Part shown: positions 32,059-44,700 of the stretch, piece after piece | How positions within the stretch are numbered: position 1 is the first letter of the stretch | How the letters are laid out: every line of letters begins with the position of its first letter | Source of the DNA: Scenedesmus sp. ARA3 | Taxonomy: Eukaryota; Chlorophyta; Chlorophyceae; Sphaeropleales; Scenedesmaceae | Assembly (NCBI GenBank): GCA_004335835.1 | Contig: RWJK01001373.1 | Span: forward strand, 1-50,515 | Reading direction: 5' to 3' | Length of the DNA stretch: 50,515 bases | The notes under the pieces: model-generated | The model's input: the letters and a program-made list of their open reading frames with translations, nothing else | What the model was told of the DNA's origin: nothing | The model's database searches: none | Program-made: the position numbers and the translations under genes

Positions 32059-33246
32059 TCTGAAACCCCTGGTTCTGCCTCCTCAGGCAATTCTGCTACA
32101 CACACTCGTGTGTGGTGGGCACTGCCGGGGGCAGTCAGAACAGCGGGCTCGAATTAAATTGGTTGTTTATTTCTGCAGTATATCTTGTAAATAAACAAAA
32201 CAGCTGCAATCGCAGAACCCGAGCGAAACGGTGGACGACAGCCTGCTTGGCTTCGTGCTGTTTAACGCAGACAAGGCAGCACGCAGATGCAAGGAGCAAA
32301 CAGGGTTTCTTTCAAGGATCACAAGGCCTACGGTTTGAGCTCATATGCGCTTGTGTCACTGACTACCCTATCCTCACTCTCCAGTGTCTCGTCTCACTCA
32401 CACCAATGTCATGATACGGTCAGAGAAGCCCGTCTATGGCTGCACAGCCGCACGCCTGGTACATAGTTGTGCCTTTAGGTGATTCAGTAATGGTTTGTGA
32501 GCAGGCAAGTTCGGTTCTTGAGCAGGGAACCGCTGGCACTGCCAGATTGAATCTGCTGCTGGTGGGTGAGATGTTGAGTGAGGCTCAGTGGTCGAACCAA
32601 CCAGCTGCTACATTGGTGGGCTGATCAATTGTTGAAAACTGTCAATCAAGTTGATTCAAGGATTGCGGTTGATCTAAACTCTGCCTGGCAGGGTGGTGCA
32701 CAGCATGCGTCAGGCAGAGTCATCTTGGTCACCACTCAACGGTTGAGTTCAGGATGAGTTCAACTCACCAGCTAACCTTGCGCACGCTGCGTCCCCAACA
32801 GCTGCACACCTCCTTTGCCTGAAAGAGAGTTACACACACTGCAACAAGGCAACTTGAGCACGTAGCATCAAGGCACTCAACCAGCAGCTACTGCTACAGT
32901 ACAGCAGCACACGCTGCCCACGAAACCTTGCATGAGGGCTGCTGCTGCAACATCCTGCAGCTCACATGCGCCCAGCACCACTGTTCAGCAGCACCCTCCC
33001 CTGGCTGCCACACACAGCTGTTGTTACAGGCCCAAACATGAGCAGGCCACACCAGGAGCAGAGCAACCGCCGCCTCCAACCTCCGAAAACTGCTGCTTTC
33101 CTGCAAGCGAGAAACAGCATCCAGCTGCTTTCCTGCAAGCTGGCAACACTTGCAGGAGACCGCCACAACCTTCACCCGCACACCAGAGCATCCGCAGCAC
33201 ACACGGCTTCACCAGAATGAAGCTGTACATGTGTTTTGACTGCTGC
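32059..33246. other. Intergenic, kinase upstream region and LHC-I 3' flank
   Basis: 1.2 kb between the kinase start codon and the LHC-I stop codon. TTACA (TGTAA on minus) at 33024-33028 is a possible poly(A) signal for the LHC-I gene. No gene is supported on either strand. Confidence 0.45.
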
Positions 33247-36126
33247 TTACTGCTGGTTCCATGGCTCGGCCCATGGGAACACAGGCACGCTCTCTGGCTT
33301 GCCCTTGTTCAGGGACTTGGTGGCCTCAATGATGATGGGCCACACGCACAGCAGCGCCACAGTCACCACGCTCTCAGGGCCGACAGAGCTGGTGAAGACT
33401 GCAAGGCACAAGGTGACGAAGGCGCAGGAGCAAGCAGGCAGGCAGATGGGGCAGGAGTCAGCAGCAGTTCGGCGGCCGCCTGCACAGCTGTGCTGCAGCT
33501 GACATGGTGCGCGACCATGTCTGCGCGGCTCAGTGCTGATGTTCCAGAGAACCTACAGGTGCAGCTGGGCACAACATGAACAGGACAGCAACAAAGCAGC
33601 AGCAATCACGCGCCACTCACTGTTGTTGTTCCATGGGTCCTCCAGGTGCAGCTTGAGGCAGTCGATGGGGCCCAGCCCGCGCACTGCGGCCTGGCTGCAG
33701 AAGCCGATGAAGGCCAGCATGGCCAGGCGGCCGTTCTTGAGCTCGTTCAGCTTGGTCTTCTCGCTGCGCATGCCCATGGGGTCAAAGGGGAAGGAGCCCA
33801 GGAAGCCGCACTGCAAGGTGCAAAACAACAGACAACAGCAGATAGATCAGGTGGGGTTGGACGCAGGATCAAGGTGAAAGCAGAGCCGAGAGCTCTCACA
33901 TGCCCATGGGTTCGAAGAAGAAGCCCAGGAAGCCGCACTGCGGGGCAGATACATGACAGAAAGCATCATAAACCCCCGCTCGTGGACTCCCGGAACAAAT
34001 GATGAAATGGCAAGGCGCAAGGGGTGGCGAGAGCACCACAGCGATTGCTGCGGCTGCTGTGTTCGCTGCGGCATTGACACTGCTGAAAGTACTTGATAGA
34101 GCTGCACTGACTGGCAACTTGAGCAAGGACTTTCAGCAGTACCAAAGGCATATGATGGCACTCCAGCGCAGGCCCAAAACCATACACAGCTGCACAATTG
34201 TACAACCAGGCGTGCTACAGTAGCACCTGTGCAGCTGCGCCCCTGCCGTCGGAACATCAGCACGGCATAGCTGCTCTGTTATCATCACTACAAGTAGAGA
34301 GCATTGAGTGACAGCACCACACACAAAGCCTCAAGGCAAATGCCTTGTACTCTTTCAACCTGCCTCTTGCTGTGACCGTGGCTGCTGCACAGATGAGTTT
34401 ACCAAGTAATCACTACAAACTGGCTGGCCGAACCCAACCACCACTGCCGACCCTTCCCAACCCTTCAGCCAACCCTAGCAGTTCACTGCTGCCGTGTTTG
34501 CTGCTGCTGCCAGAGATGTATCAAGCTCAGCTACCTCCATTCCACCCAGCTGCTATCCTGCCATGTGACACACAGCAATCCCGGTCTGCCTCAAGGTGCA
34601 GCTGCAACTGCTACCCGACTGCTGCCCAATTACACATAGCAGCAGCGGGCCGTCCCCGCACCTCGCCGGTCTTCTTGTAGCCCTCGTAGCGCTTGCCCTC
34701 CAGGATGGCCATGACCACCACCTCAATGGCCACCAGCACCTTGTTGTCAATGGGGTATTGCTGTTGCAACGGAAGAAGAAACAGCAGCAGCAGCAGCAGC
34801 AGCAGGCTCGGATCAGCTGCTTGCTCCATCCTACGCCTTGAGTTGTGCAGAGCTGCTGCTGGTGTAGATCATGATGGCCAGGGGCGCACTGCGGCCCCTC
34901 CAAACGCTGTGTTGCCGCATGATGGGTATAAGCAGGATGCCATGCTGAGGCGGAGCAGAGTGCTGCTGTGATGTCAGCTGCGGCTGTAGCAACTGCTGCG
35001 AAGATTCAAGATCAAGCTGACAGGCACTGCTGCGCACACCCGGCTCCAATATGCTGGATTTGCTGAAGCTTCACGGCCATCTGCGTGCTTGTGTACTGTG
35101 TAACAGCTGTAGCGATGACCTGCCCCAAAGGATCTGCGCTGACCGTCTTCATCAGCATCACAGCTGTGCAGTTCCAAATGCTGCTAAAATGATCTAAACG
35201 CGCTGTGCAGATAGAGCGCTAGCCAACGCCAAAGCAGCTGCTGCTGCTGCAGTCACGTCTGCTGGCGATCGGTAGACTCCTGTCATCTCCTGCAAGCAGC
35301 TGCTGGCTGTCTGCCATTAGGCTCCTCGCCAGTGATAAGGCGGCAGCTGCTAAGCCCTCCAGCACTGCCCCAGCACTACCAAGCTGTGGCTGCTGCCATG
35401 CTGCTGCGAATACTGGTCTCTGCTCTGCTGCTGCAGCGGAACCTTCGACATGCAACCACCTGGCACAGCTCCTGCTGCTGTAGATCGCTGCTGCCGGCCT
35501 CATCACAAGGCGCATGGCTCCTTTTACACTGGCCCAATGCTGTGCTGAACAACAGAATAACACATATTACATTTGCAAGCGCCTCACCTCAGCGCCGGCC
35601 AGCCAGAACTTGGGCAGGCCCACCAGGTCGGTGAACAGGATGCCAGCAACTGCAGCCATGGCCCAGCGGCCGTTGTACAGCTCGCCCTCCCTGTACCACT
35701 TCAGGCTCTCGGGGTTGGTGCCCAGGCGCAGGGGGTCGAAGCCTGCGAGGATTTAGAGCGTTGCAGCTGATCAGAGGGGTGCAGCTAGCCAGGATCATTG
35801 CTGGATGCACTGGGGATTGCCTCTGCTGCTGCTGCATGCCCAGCCAGGCCTGCTGCGCGCCATTTCGCTGCTCGATCGTCACGCACCGTAGTCGCCCAGC
35901 ATGGAGCCATCCAGGTGCTGGGGCGGGGTTGCTCCGGGGTACCTAATCAGCGAATGCTAGGGTCAGCATCTGTCAACATGCCCGGTGGGTGTGAACTGGT
36001 TCGGCTGCCGGGGCTGCTCAGCACGCGTACACACCATGTGGGGCGAGACACCTGCGCCCTGCAGGCCACGGAGGACCTGCGGGAAACGCCAGCTGCGCGA
36101 ACACCAGACTTTGCGAGCAGGGCCAT
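33247..36126 (-). CDS. Photosystem I light-harvesting chlorophyll a/b protein
   Basis: Six exons: 36126-36035, 35942-35887, 35742-35588, 34760-34662, 33810-33621, 33398-33247; 744 nt, 247 residues, phases consistent. The first residues are a short plastid transit peptide ([20 protein letters not shown]). The mature start [17 protein letters not shown] and [11 protein letters not shown] are LHC-I hallmarks. Helix B carries [19 protein letters not shown] (chlorophyll-ligating E/N/R), helix C lies in [19 protein letters not shown], and helix A is [17 protein letters not shown]. The tail FTSSVGPES and [13 protein letters not shown] resembles green-algal LHCA proteins; I do not assign the number. 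It would be thylakoid-bound at photosystem I. Intron 3 is 827 bp and holds nothing recognisable. An upstream copy of the exon 5 start lies in intron 4. Confidence 0.92.
33900..33937 (-). repeat. Upstream copy of the LHC-I exon 5 start
   Basis: From 33937 downward, behind a CCCGCAG acceptor, the sequence reads [13 protein letters not shown] against [14 protein letters not shown] in the parent at 33810. It is followed by GTGAGAG, giving a 38-nt pseudo-exon that would break the frame. The shift is 127 bp. Confidence 0.92.
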
Positions 36127-37221
36127 GTTTGCGGTCTGCTGGTTTCTGCTGGGAAGGTAGATAATTGAGAGATCGTCCTCTTCCAGCGCTGACAGTGAGC
36201 GCCCGTGCTCTTTGCCAGTACTGGCACCAAGATCCACAGGCAGAACCCTGAAACCAGGCGACCAGTGATCGGGAGGGATTTGAAGCAAAGCATCCAACAG
36301 CCCTTCTCTTCCCTCATTTTTGCAGATCAGATGGTTTTTGTCAATGCTCCAAGTTTGGAGAGCCGCTCGCAAGCGACAAGAGCACGCGTTTGGACTCTGT
36401 GCAGCACAGCTGCGATAGTGCTGATGCTCATCCACAATGATAGTATATTTAATCTAGCATTATCATTATGACTGCCTTCGTTGTGTCATGCATCGCGCTA
36501 TCGCGGTGGTATGCACGCCAGCTTCCAGTCTGCCAGGTCAGCATGCTGCAGCGGCAGTTGCACCGCAGCAGCCCTGCTGCAACCAGATGTGCGTGCGGGC
36601 TCAGGTCCCTGACTGCGCATAACTCTAGACAAGCACAAGTGTGTGATCAACCAGCATGCCATTTACAAATTGGACATACATGCTGGCAAAGACAGTGCAT
36701 CTGTCTTAACAGGGCCCTGTACCGGGATCTTGTGTTGTCCTCACTCTGGACCACCATACAACCGCTAACAACAGTTCAACATTTTGCTGCTATCTGGAAT
36801 GATGTTCATGACCATGTTACCATTGTTCTTGTGCGCGCTTCTTGTGTCTGGCCAAGCCAACGTCAGAAGGTCACTGACCTGTACTTCCGGCGTACCGGGT
36901 CGTTTCTTGCAACTTCTCACGCCGCAGAGCTGACATAAAATTCGTGAAATCTATCATTATAGCTTGAAAATGTCGATGATGTGTTGGCGTGCTCTTTATG
37001 CCCAGGTGACTCATAGCCGCGCCAAAAAAACGTTCTTCTTGTAGCACTGCTGGTTGTTCGCATTGCCTGCACAAGGGCCTGCCGTATGCATAGTGTGAGT
37101 ATATAATGATCCAGCACACGTTTTAGTTGAATTCCTTGGTGTGTATTACACGGGTGCATGGCAGCGCTGTCGGTTTCACCGGTGCAGCCGAAAGCCTTTC
37201 AGGCAGCTGAAATTCAGGAAG
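36127..37221. promoter_or_regulatory. Divergent intergenic region, LHC-I / coiled-coil gene
   Basis: 1.1 kb between divergent starts, holding both promoters. TATA-like AT-rich stretches occur near 36446-36462 (TAGTATATTTAAT) and 37099-37105 (TATATAA). A 156-codon plus-strand frame at 36468-36938 has no splice or family support. Confidence 0.45.
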
Positions 37222-40200
37222 ATGCGTAAGCGCAAGCAGACCTCTGCAGCAGGGGCATGCAGTTTGCAGTCGCGACGCGGCGACGGCCGCAACTCCGTCC
37301 GCAGTACAGCAAGCGTCACTGCAGCAGTGCCGGGCTCGGACAATGGCAACGGCCTGCCGTGGGTGGTCCAAGCGTTGAGCCAGATCATTGCCCTCATCTG
37401 TACCATCTTTCACTTCCTGCAAACTTGGAAGTGGGCGGCCCAGCCAGCAACACCCCAGCCATGCAAGGGCAGGGACGGTGCAGCAGCGGTGCCAGAGACA
37501 GCAGCAGCAGCACTCGTGGTGGCACAAGTCGTGACATGTGACATCGCCGCAGACACTGATAAGCTGCTGTCCTCCACTGACAGGGCCAGCTGCAACAGCA
37601 GCAGTAACCTGCAGGATGTTGAGGCCCTGCAGCAGCAGCTGCAGGAGGCGCAACTGGCGGCAGCAGCAGCACGCAGCAGGGCAGAGCAGCTGACAGATGA
37701 GCTGCGCAGCTCCCAGCAGTGCACAGCAGAAGCACAGCAGAAAGCTGTTCGGCTGGAAGACCTGTATCAGCAGGTGGGTGCTGCCAGCATGCATGCGTGC
37801 AAGCAGCGTCGCTTGCGCACGTGAAGCCGCCACACACGCATGCAACGCCCCAGTGCTTCCATTTTCTGTGATCTGTGATGCTGTTGACCACTGCTGCAAC
37901 TTTCGCATACCGCATCTTGCCAGCGGTCTGCGCCACTGGTTGCTTCAGACCATCTTCTCACCTGCTTGCAGTCGTCAGAAAAGTGGCATACGCTCTGCTC
38001 TGCCTGCAGGCAATGTCGGCAGGTAAGAAAGCAGTCAAGGCGCAGCAGCAGCTGACCACGGAGAAGGACCAGCTGCTGCAGGAGCTGCAGGCCAGCAGGC
38101 AGCAGCAGGCAGCAGCAGATGCCAAGGCACAGCAGCTGGCTGCTGACCTGGCAAGTGCTGAGCAGAAGTGGCTGGAGCTGCAGTTCCTCTGCGAGAAGGT
38201 GCGCACAGCAGATGGGTTAGAAGTAAATGGCTGCGACATCCCAAAGTTGCCGCACCCACTACTTCATAAGCTGTGGTGTGTAATGATCATTGCGTTTGAA
38301 ACACCGCTGCACACAACGCTGCTGCCGCCACAAACCACTGCAGCAGCAGAGGATGCACTGGAGGCACACCCGCTGCTCCTGTTCCTGTAACCTCTGCCAA
38401 CAAGTGTATTGCGCATCCATCAGTTTGTGCTGACATGTGTTCAAATATCTCAGGTATGTCTACAATTGTGTTGTATTTGCTACCGCAGGCCACTGCAGCG
38501 GCCGAGGATGCGCTGGAGGCACACACACTGCTCAAGTGCCGTGAGGAGGGCATGGACGCTGAGCTGNNNNNNNNNNNNNNNNNNNNNNNNNNNNNNNNNN
38601 NNNNNNNNNNNNNNNNCGGCACGCGTGCTGCTGTTGCTTTCCACGCCTTCTACCATGAACCGTGCTGTGCAGCAATCACCGCCTGCTGTTCTCTGCCGAT
38701 GTAATTATTCTCTTTCTTCTCTGCCGCAGGCCACTGCAGCGGCCGAGGATGCGCTGGAGGCACACACGTTGCTCAAGTGCCGTGAGGAGGGCATGGACGC
38801 TGAGCTGGCGGCTGCTGCAACCCTCAATGTGCAACAATTGCTGTGTTCTGTCCTCTGCTGCAGGCCACTGCAGGGGCCAATGATGTGCTGCCGGCACGCG
38901 TGCTGCTGTTGCTTTCCACGCCTTCTACCATGAACCGTGCTGTGCAGCAATCACTGCCTGCTGTTCTCTGCCGATGTAATTATTCTCTTTCTTCTCTGCC
39001 GCAGGCCACTGCAGCTGCAGAGGATGCGCTGGAGGCACACACACTGCTCAAGTGCCGTGAGGAGGGCATGGACGCTGAGCTGGCGGCTGCCAATGCACAG
39101 CTGGCGCAGCTCAACAGCCAGCTGGCGGCAGCGCAGCAGCAGGCCGCAGCGGCGGCTGACAGGGCAGCAGAGGCCGAGGAGCAGTGCAAGCAGGTGAGTT
39201 GCGCGCGCTTCGCTTCTGTTTTTTTCTGTTGACCAGGGTCTGTGCGGTTGTCAGCTGCGTGTCACGTAGCTGACATAGCCAGCACAAGGCATTCGCAAGA
39301 GGTCCATGCGCATGCAAGTCCCAGCAATCACTTGTGTTGCATCGAGCTGGTCTCAAGCAGGCGTTCTGCCTCGCTACGACCGTATGTGTTACAACTGTCA
39401 TGTTGCCATGTGTTATAACAACCGCAGGCCGATGCAGAGGCGCAGCAGGCCTGCCTGGCCAAGAAGAAGCTGCAAGAGGAGAAGCAGCAGCTGGCAAAAG
39501 AGCTGCAGCAGACCAAGGCAGCACAGGCGCCGCAGCAGGCGCGGCTGCAGCAGCTGTATGGTGAAATGGAGGTGGCGAGGAGGCAGCTGGCTGAGGGCAA
39601 GCTGCGCAGCAGCAAGCTGCATGAGGCGATACAGCAGGTGGGAGCGCAGGATGTTCAGAAAAAAGGCGTGTTTGTAGGATGGGGTGGCAGGCTTTGTTTC
39701 ACTGTAGGGTTTGCAGCTGGTTGAGGGCAAGCTTCGCAACAGCAAGCTGCATGAGGCGATGCAGCAGGTGGGAATGCATGCAGGTGAGCAGGGGTGTGTG
39801 TGGGATAGGGTGGTGGCTCACCACTGATGGGCCAAGTTTCACTCTATGGCGGGCAGCTGGCTCAGGGCAAGGTTTGCATCAGCAAGCTGCATGAGGCAAT
39901 ACAGCAGGTGGGTGGGCAGGGTTGTACAAGGGTGTGTCGGGAGTGTGGTGATGAGCTTGGTTTGACTGTAGAGTGGACAGCTAGTTTGTGGTTGGCTCCT
40001 ATTCCAGCCGGCTTGTTGCCCGTTGAGAAGGTGCACAGAGCAAGCACATGCAACTGCAGTGTGAGCTGCGCCGCCAGACAGTGCACGTAACACTGCCTGC
40101 ACCACTGACCTGCTACCTGCTGACTTGCCTGTGCCGTCGCCCCTGTGCGTTATGTGACACCTTTGATCGCTCAGGGCGAGGTTGCTGCAGCGGCTGCAGC

Positions 40201-41396
40201 CACCGCGCATGCCCAGCTGCAGACAGAGAGGCAGCAGCTCACGGCCATGCCACTCACTTACTGCTGCCTTGCCTCTTCCACTGTGCACGTGCCTGTGCAT
40301 CTCCAGGGAGAGTCTGCTGCAGCGGCTGCAGCCACTGCCCACGCACAGCTGCAGACGGAGAAGCAGCAGATCACGGCCATACCCCTCACATATTGCTCCC
40401 TTGCCTGTGCCGCTGCGCTTGTGTTTGTCTACCTGTAGGGAGAGGCTGCTGCAGCGGCGGCTGCCACAGCCCACGCGCAGCTGCATACGGAGAAGCAGCA
40501 GCTGCAGGCTGACAAGCAGCAGCTGCGCCAGCAGCTGGAGGCCGCACAGAAGTCCAACAGCCGCAAGTCTGCCAAGCTGACAGCAGCAGAAGCCAAGCTG
40601 GCCGAAGCTGAGAAGATGGTTGAAGAACTGGAGGCGGCTGCGGCTGCTGCAGCGGCGGCAGCTTCAGCTGCTACTGTAGTTGCTGACTCAGCATCCAAGG
40701 AGCAGAAGAAGAAGCAGAGCCCTGCAGCAAAAGCCCCGAAGAAGCAGCAGCAGCAGCAGCAGCAGGCAAGCGCGGCCAAGGCTCAGAAGAAGAAGCAGGA
40801 GGCTGCTGAGCAGGAGGCGGTGCTGCTGCAGCAGCAGCTGCAGGCTCTGCAGGCAGAGCATGAGCAGCTGCAGGCTGAGCTGGCGGCTGCTAAGCAGCAG
40901 CTGGCTGAGAGTGTGTGCACCAGCAGCTCCGTGGCAGTGGGACCCCACACAAAGCAGCAGGTGAGCTTCTGATGCTAGAGTAACGGCATGGTGGTGAGTG
41001 GGGTGCTGAGCGATTGCGGCTGAATCTGGCAGACAGCATGCCAGCTGGAAATGCCTTGACCCATGGCAGGAAATGCCACAAAGCATGCGCCAGCTTGCAG
41101 CCTTGACAACTTTCTTGCAGCAGCAGCAGCAGCAGCAGATTGCGCTGATAACTGACCCATGCCATTATGTTTGTGCTCACCCTCAACTTTATTCATAGCC
41201 TACCAAAACACAAATATGCATACTCACTCCATGCAACCATCTGCAGGTTGCGGTGCCGCCCGCCGATCCCCGGCTATCAGATGAGCGTGCCCGGCTGATC
41301 CGGCAGCTGGACAAGGCCCGTTTGGAGCAGCAGCAGCACCAGGCCAGGCTGCAGCAGCTGGCTGAGCGGCTTGCGGCTGCAGAGGCTGAGCTGGCA

Positions 41397-41431
<35 letters not shown>

Positions 41432-41742
41432 GGGAGCGGAGGCGGACCCACAACAGAAGCTGCAGACCTGCGAACAGGTGCGCAGAAGAGGGGTGTGTTG
41501 AGGTTTGCGGTCATGCTCAGTCCACACGCTGTCGATTTTAAAAGATGAGCATCTCTGGTTGGCCACTGCTCCAGCTGCAACACTCTTCATGTTGTTGATT
41601 GCCCGTTGCGACACCGTTTGTAGTGGTTATATTGCGCCGGATTGGGCGCTCGCACAGATACTTGTGTCCCAGCCTCATGTACTGCTGCGCAAGGTATGCA
41701 TGAACGCCGCGCCAAGCTGAACATGCTTCTTGAAACTAAGAT

Positions 41743-41795
<53 letters not shown>

Positions 41796-44700
41796 CTGCT
41801 ACTGCTGCTGCTGCTGCTGCTGCTGGTGCTGCAGGAGCTGGCATCCACGCAGCACCAGGTGCAGGCTGGCATTGCCAAGCTGGTGCAGGCGGTGCAGGGC
41901 ACAATCAGCGCGCAGAAGGACGTGGCCGACATCCGCAGCAGGAGCCACTCCAGCGAGGTGCGCTGAGCTGCTGTTCACTGGTGGCACTGCTGCTGCTGCT
42001 GCTGCAGCTGTTGCGCCTTACTTGGCGACACAGGTCTGCCGCTAAGTGTATCAAGGAAGGGACTGGGAGCAGATGCTGGGTGGTGACATAGTTGCCGCAC
42101 CACAGCTGCGCTGCAGCAGCTGTCAACAGCTCAGTATCCTGCCCTGGAGATCAGCCCTGCCATGCTGCTGCTCCCTCTGCTCTGCGCTGCAGCGTGTTGA
42201 ACAAAACCATCTGCTGCCAAACAGTATGTTGATTGACGTAAGCATCACCACGTACATACGCACAGGTTGCTGCATTGCAGGAGGAGGGCTGGCCGGAGGC
42301 TGCTGAGGATGCTGCCCTGCCAGGTGGCTGCTGCGCCAAATAATACGCTGCATTTTGAACGTATTGCCTTTGTTTGATTTACGTTGCATTGACTATGTAC
42401 ATGTTGCAATGCAGGAGGAGGGCTGGTCAGAGGCTACCCAAGATGCTGCCCTGCCTGGGCTGCAGGCAGCACAGGCGGCGCTGCAGCAGCAGCAGGCACT
42501 GGTAGGCCAGGTGTCCAGCGAGCTCTCCCCTGCGCTGGTCAAGATTGTGAAACTGGAGCAGCAGGTGAGGGCTACGGACACCTGTTTTTATTTGAACCAA
42601 CATTCACCATAGGCTGTGCTGTCGAGCAGCTGCTGAACTTTTCCAAAAACGTGGAGTTGAACAGGCTGCCTTGAGTTTTGGCAAGCAGCGTGAACCGAGC
42701 TGCCGCTGCAGTGCCAGTTGCTTGCTTCCTCACAAACGTGCCTGGCTATAGCCACACACTGCTGCCTCAAACTTGACCAGATTGCTCAATCACGTACACC
42801 AACTACCATGTATGCATGTATGCATCTTTGAGCCAGTATGTATGTCATCCTCTGCCGCTTCTGTCAGGCCATGGACGGCCCCTTGCAGGCAGCAGGCCAC
42901 CAGCACCAGCTGCAGCGCACTGCAGCGCGCCTGGCAGCACAGCTGAGGGCAGCACAGGCTTCTCAGCTGCAGCAGCAGGCCAAATTACAGCAGCTGACGC
43001 AGCAGCTTGAGGCGATGGATCAGCAGCAGGCTGCTGCAGGGGGTGCAGAGACCCTGCAGCCTCCACCAGCAACAGCAGCAGCAGCAGAGAGTGAGCGGCG
43101 GCCAACAGCAGGCATGGACGTTCAGGATCTGTTCTTGAAGGTAGGCGGAGTGCTACACAACAAATGTTGCTTGCAAGCCGTGATGTCCTGTCATGTTTTG
43201 GGGTCCAGGCTTGCTTGTATGGCCTTGCATGCACAGGTCGCAGCAGGTGCGTGCCGCACAGATCATTCAGCGCATCCCGGGTGACACACCCAGTACAACT
43301 ACAAGCCAGGACCTTCACCACCCTCACACGTCTGCGCGGCTGCTCTGCTCTGTGCCTGCTGCAGTCTGCCGGCGACTTCAGTGTGCATGAGAACCCCACA
43401 GCAGATGAAGAGGCAGACATTAGCGCCCAGCTGCGGGAGCTGCACTTTGAGCTGGCGGAGGCGCGAGAAAGGATCGAGCAGATTGAGGACGCACGCCAGC
43501 GGGTGCGGAGGCTATGCTGCAGCTTTCCCTTTTGCTGCAAACATGCGGTGCTGAGCCCTAGACCCTGCCACAATGTGCTGCTCTGCTGTAACGCTTCAGA
43601 TTGACTAACCCTAGGACAGCGCAGGCATCGAACCAAAGAGTGCATGCTTGCCTGTTTGCGTGTGCAGGCTGACAACGCGGCCCTGGCCGCGTATGAGTAC
43701 CAGCAGCAGCTGGAGGAGCACGCGGCGTCGCTGCAGGAGGAGCTTGACGGCTGCAAAGCGCAGCACTCGCAGCAGCAGGCACGCATGCAGAAGGTCACGG
43801 ATGAGCTGCTGCGCCAGGTATGGGGCAAGGTATGCAGCGGCCAGGCCTGGCCGGGATGCGCGGTGCTGGCTGCTGAGCGTGCTGCTCAATTTGCGCAGTT
43901 TATGGTTCTGTTGCCTGGCATTGTTTCCTGTGGACCACTGGGTATGTGCAGTCCTTCTTCTGGCTGCTGCCAGATGCTCTCATACAAGTCATGGAATGTG
44001 AGTATACAACGCACTGTTACCACCGCTTCTGCTGCTGCTGCTGCCAGGTCACGCATGAGCTGGCAGGTGTGCGCCACCAGCTGGTGGACTCGCAGAGCAA
44101 GAGTGTGAAGCTCAAGGTGCTCTGCAAGGAGGTGCGGCACTTGCTAATTGCTTGACATCAGAGCAGAGGCATCAAGCTCGCAATGTCTGCCGTGCATTTA
44201 AATAAGCATTCTGTTGTGTGATGCTTGTCGTGACGCAGTGCCCCTGCTCATCCAGCAGCTATGCACCAAACACAGTGGTTTTCACCCCAGGGGTTGATAG
44301 TTGCTTGGTTGGTTTGTTGGTTGCTTCTAAGGTGTTCTTGTCACTGTGCTTGCAGGTCTTTGCCTCAGCCCACACAGCAACAGGCCAGCAGCAAAAGCTG
44401 TCCAGTGAGCTGGCCAACATGACACAGCAGCTGGAGGCAGTAGAGTCCATGCAGCAGGTCAAGCTGCAGCAGCTAACGGAGGAGCTGGCAGGTGTGCAGC
44501 AGCAGCTGGAACAGGCCAAGGCCTCAGCTGCCATAACAGCTGAAGAGCAGCAGCTGCTGGCACAAGAAAAGCAGCAGCTGCAGCAGCAGGTGCAGCAGCT
44601 CAACTGTCAGCTGTCGGCTACCTCAGAGCAGCTGGCACTGGCAACGCAGCAGCTGGCAGGTGCCCAGGATCAGCTGGGTAACATGCAGCAGCAGCTGGCG

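Noticed and set aside
35219..35563. 114-codon minus-strand frame inside LHC-I intron 3
   Set aside because: Conserved LHC exons on both sides join in phase without it.
36468..36938. 156-codon plus-strand frame upstream of the coiled-coil gene
   Set aside because: No similarity and no splice support, within a divergent promoter region.
37123..37908. 261-codon minus-strand Cys/Leu-rich frame
   Set aside because: Shadow of coiled-coil exon 1: CAG codons read as CTG or TGC on the other strand.
41743..41833. Poly-Ala coding exon
   Set aside because: The GCT run ends in a good acceptor and the coiled-coil exon starts after it; reading it as protein needs an unsupported exon.
42845..43828. 327-codon minus-strand open frame
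   Set aside because: Antisense to coiled-coil exons 9-11; the sense frame has consistent splice phases and heptads.
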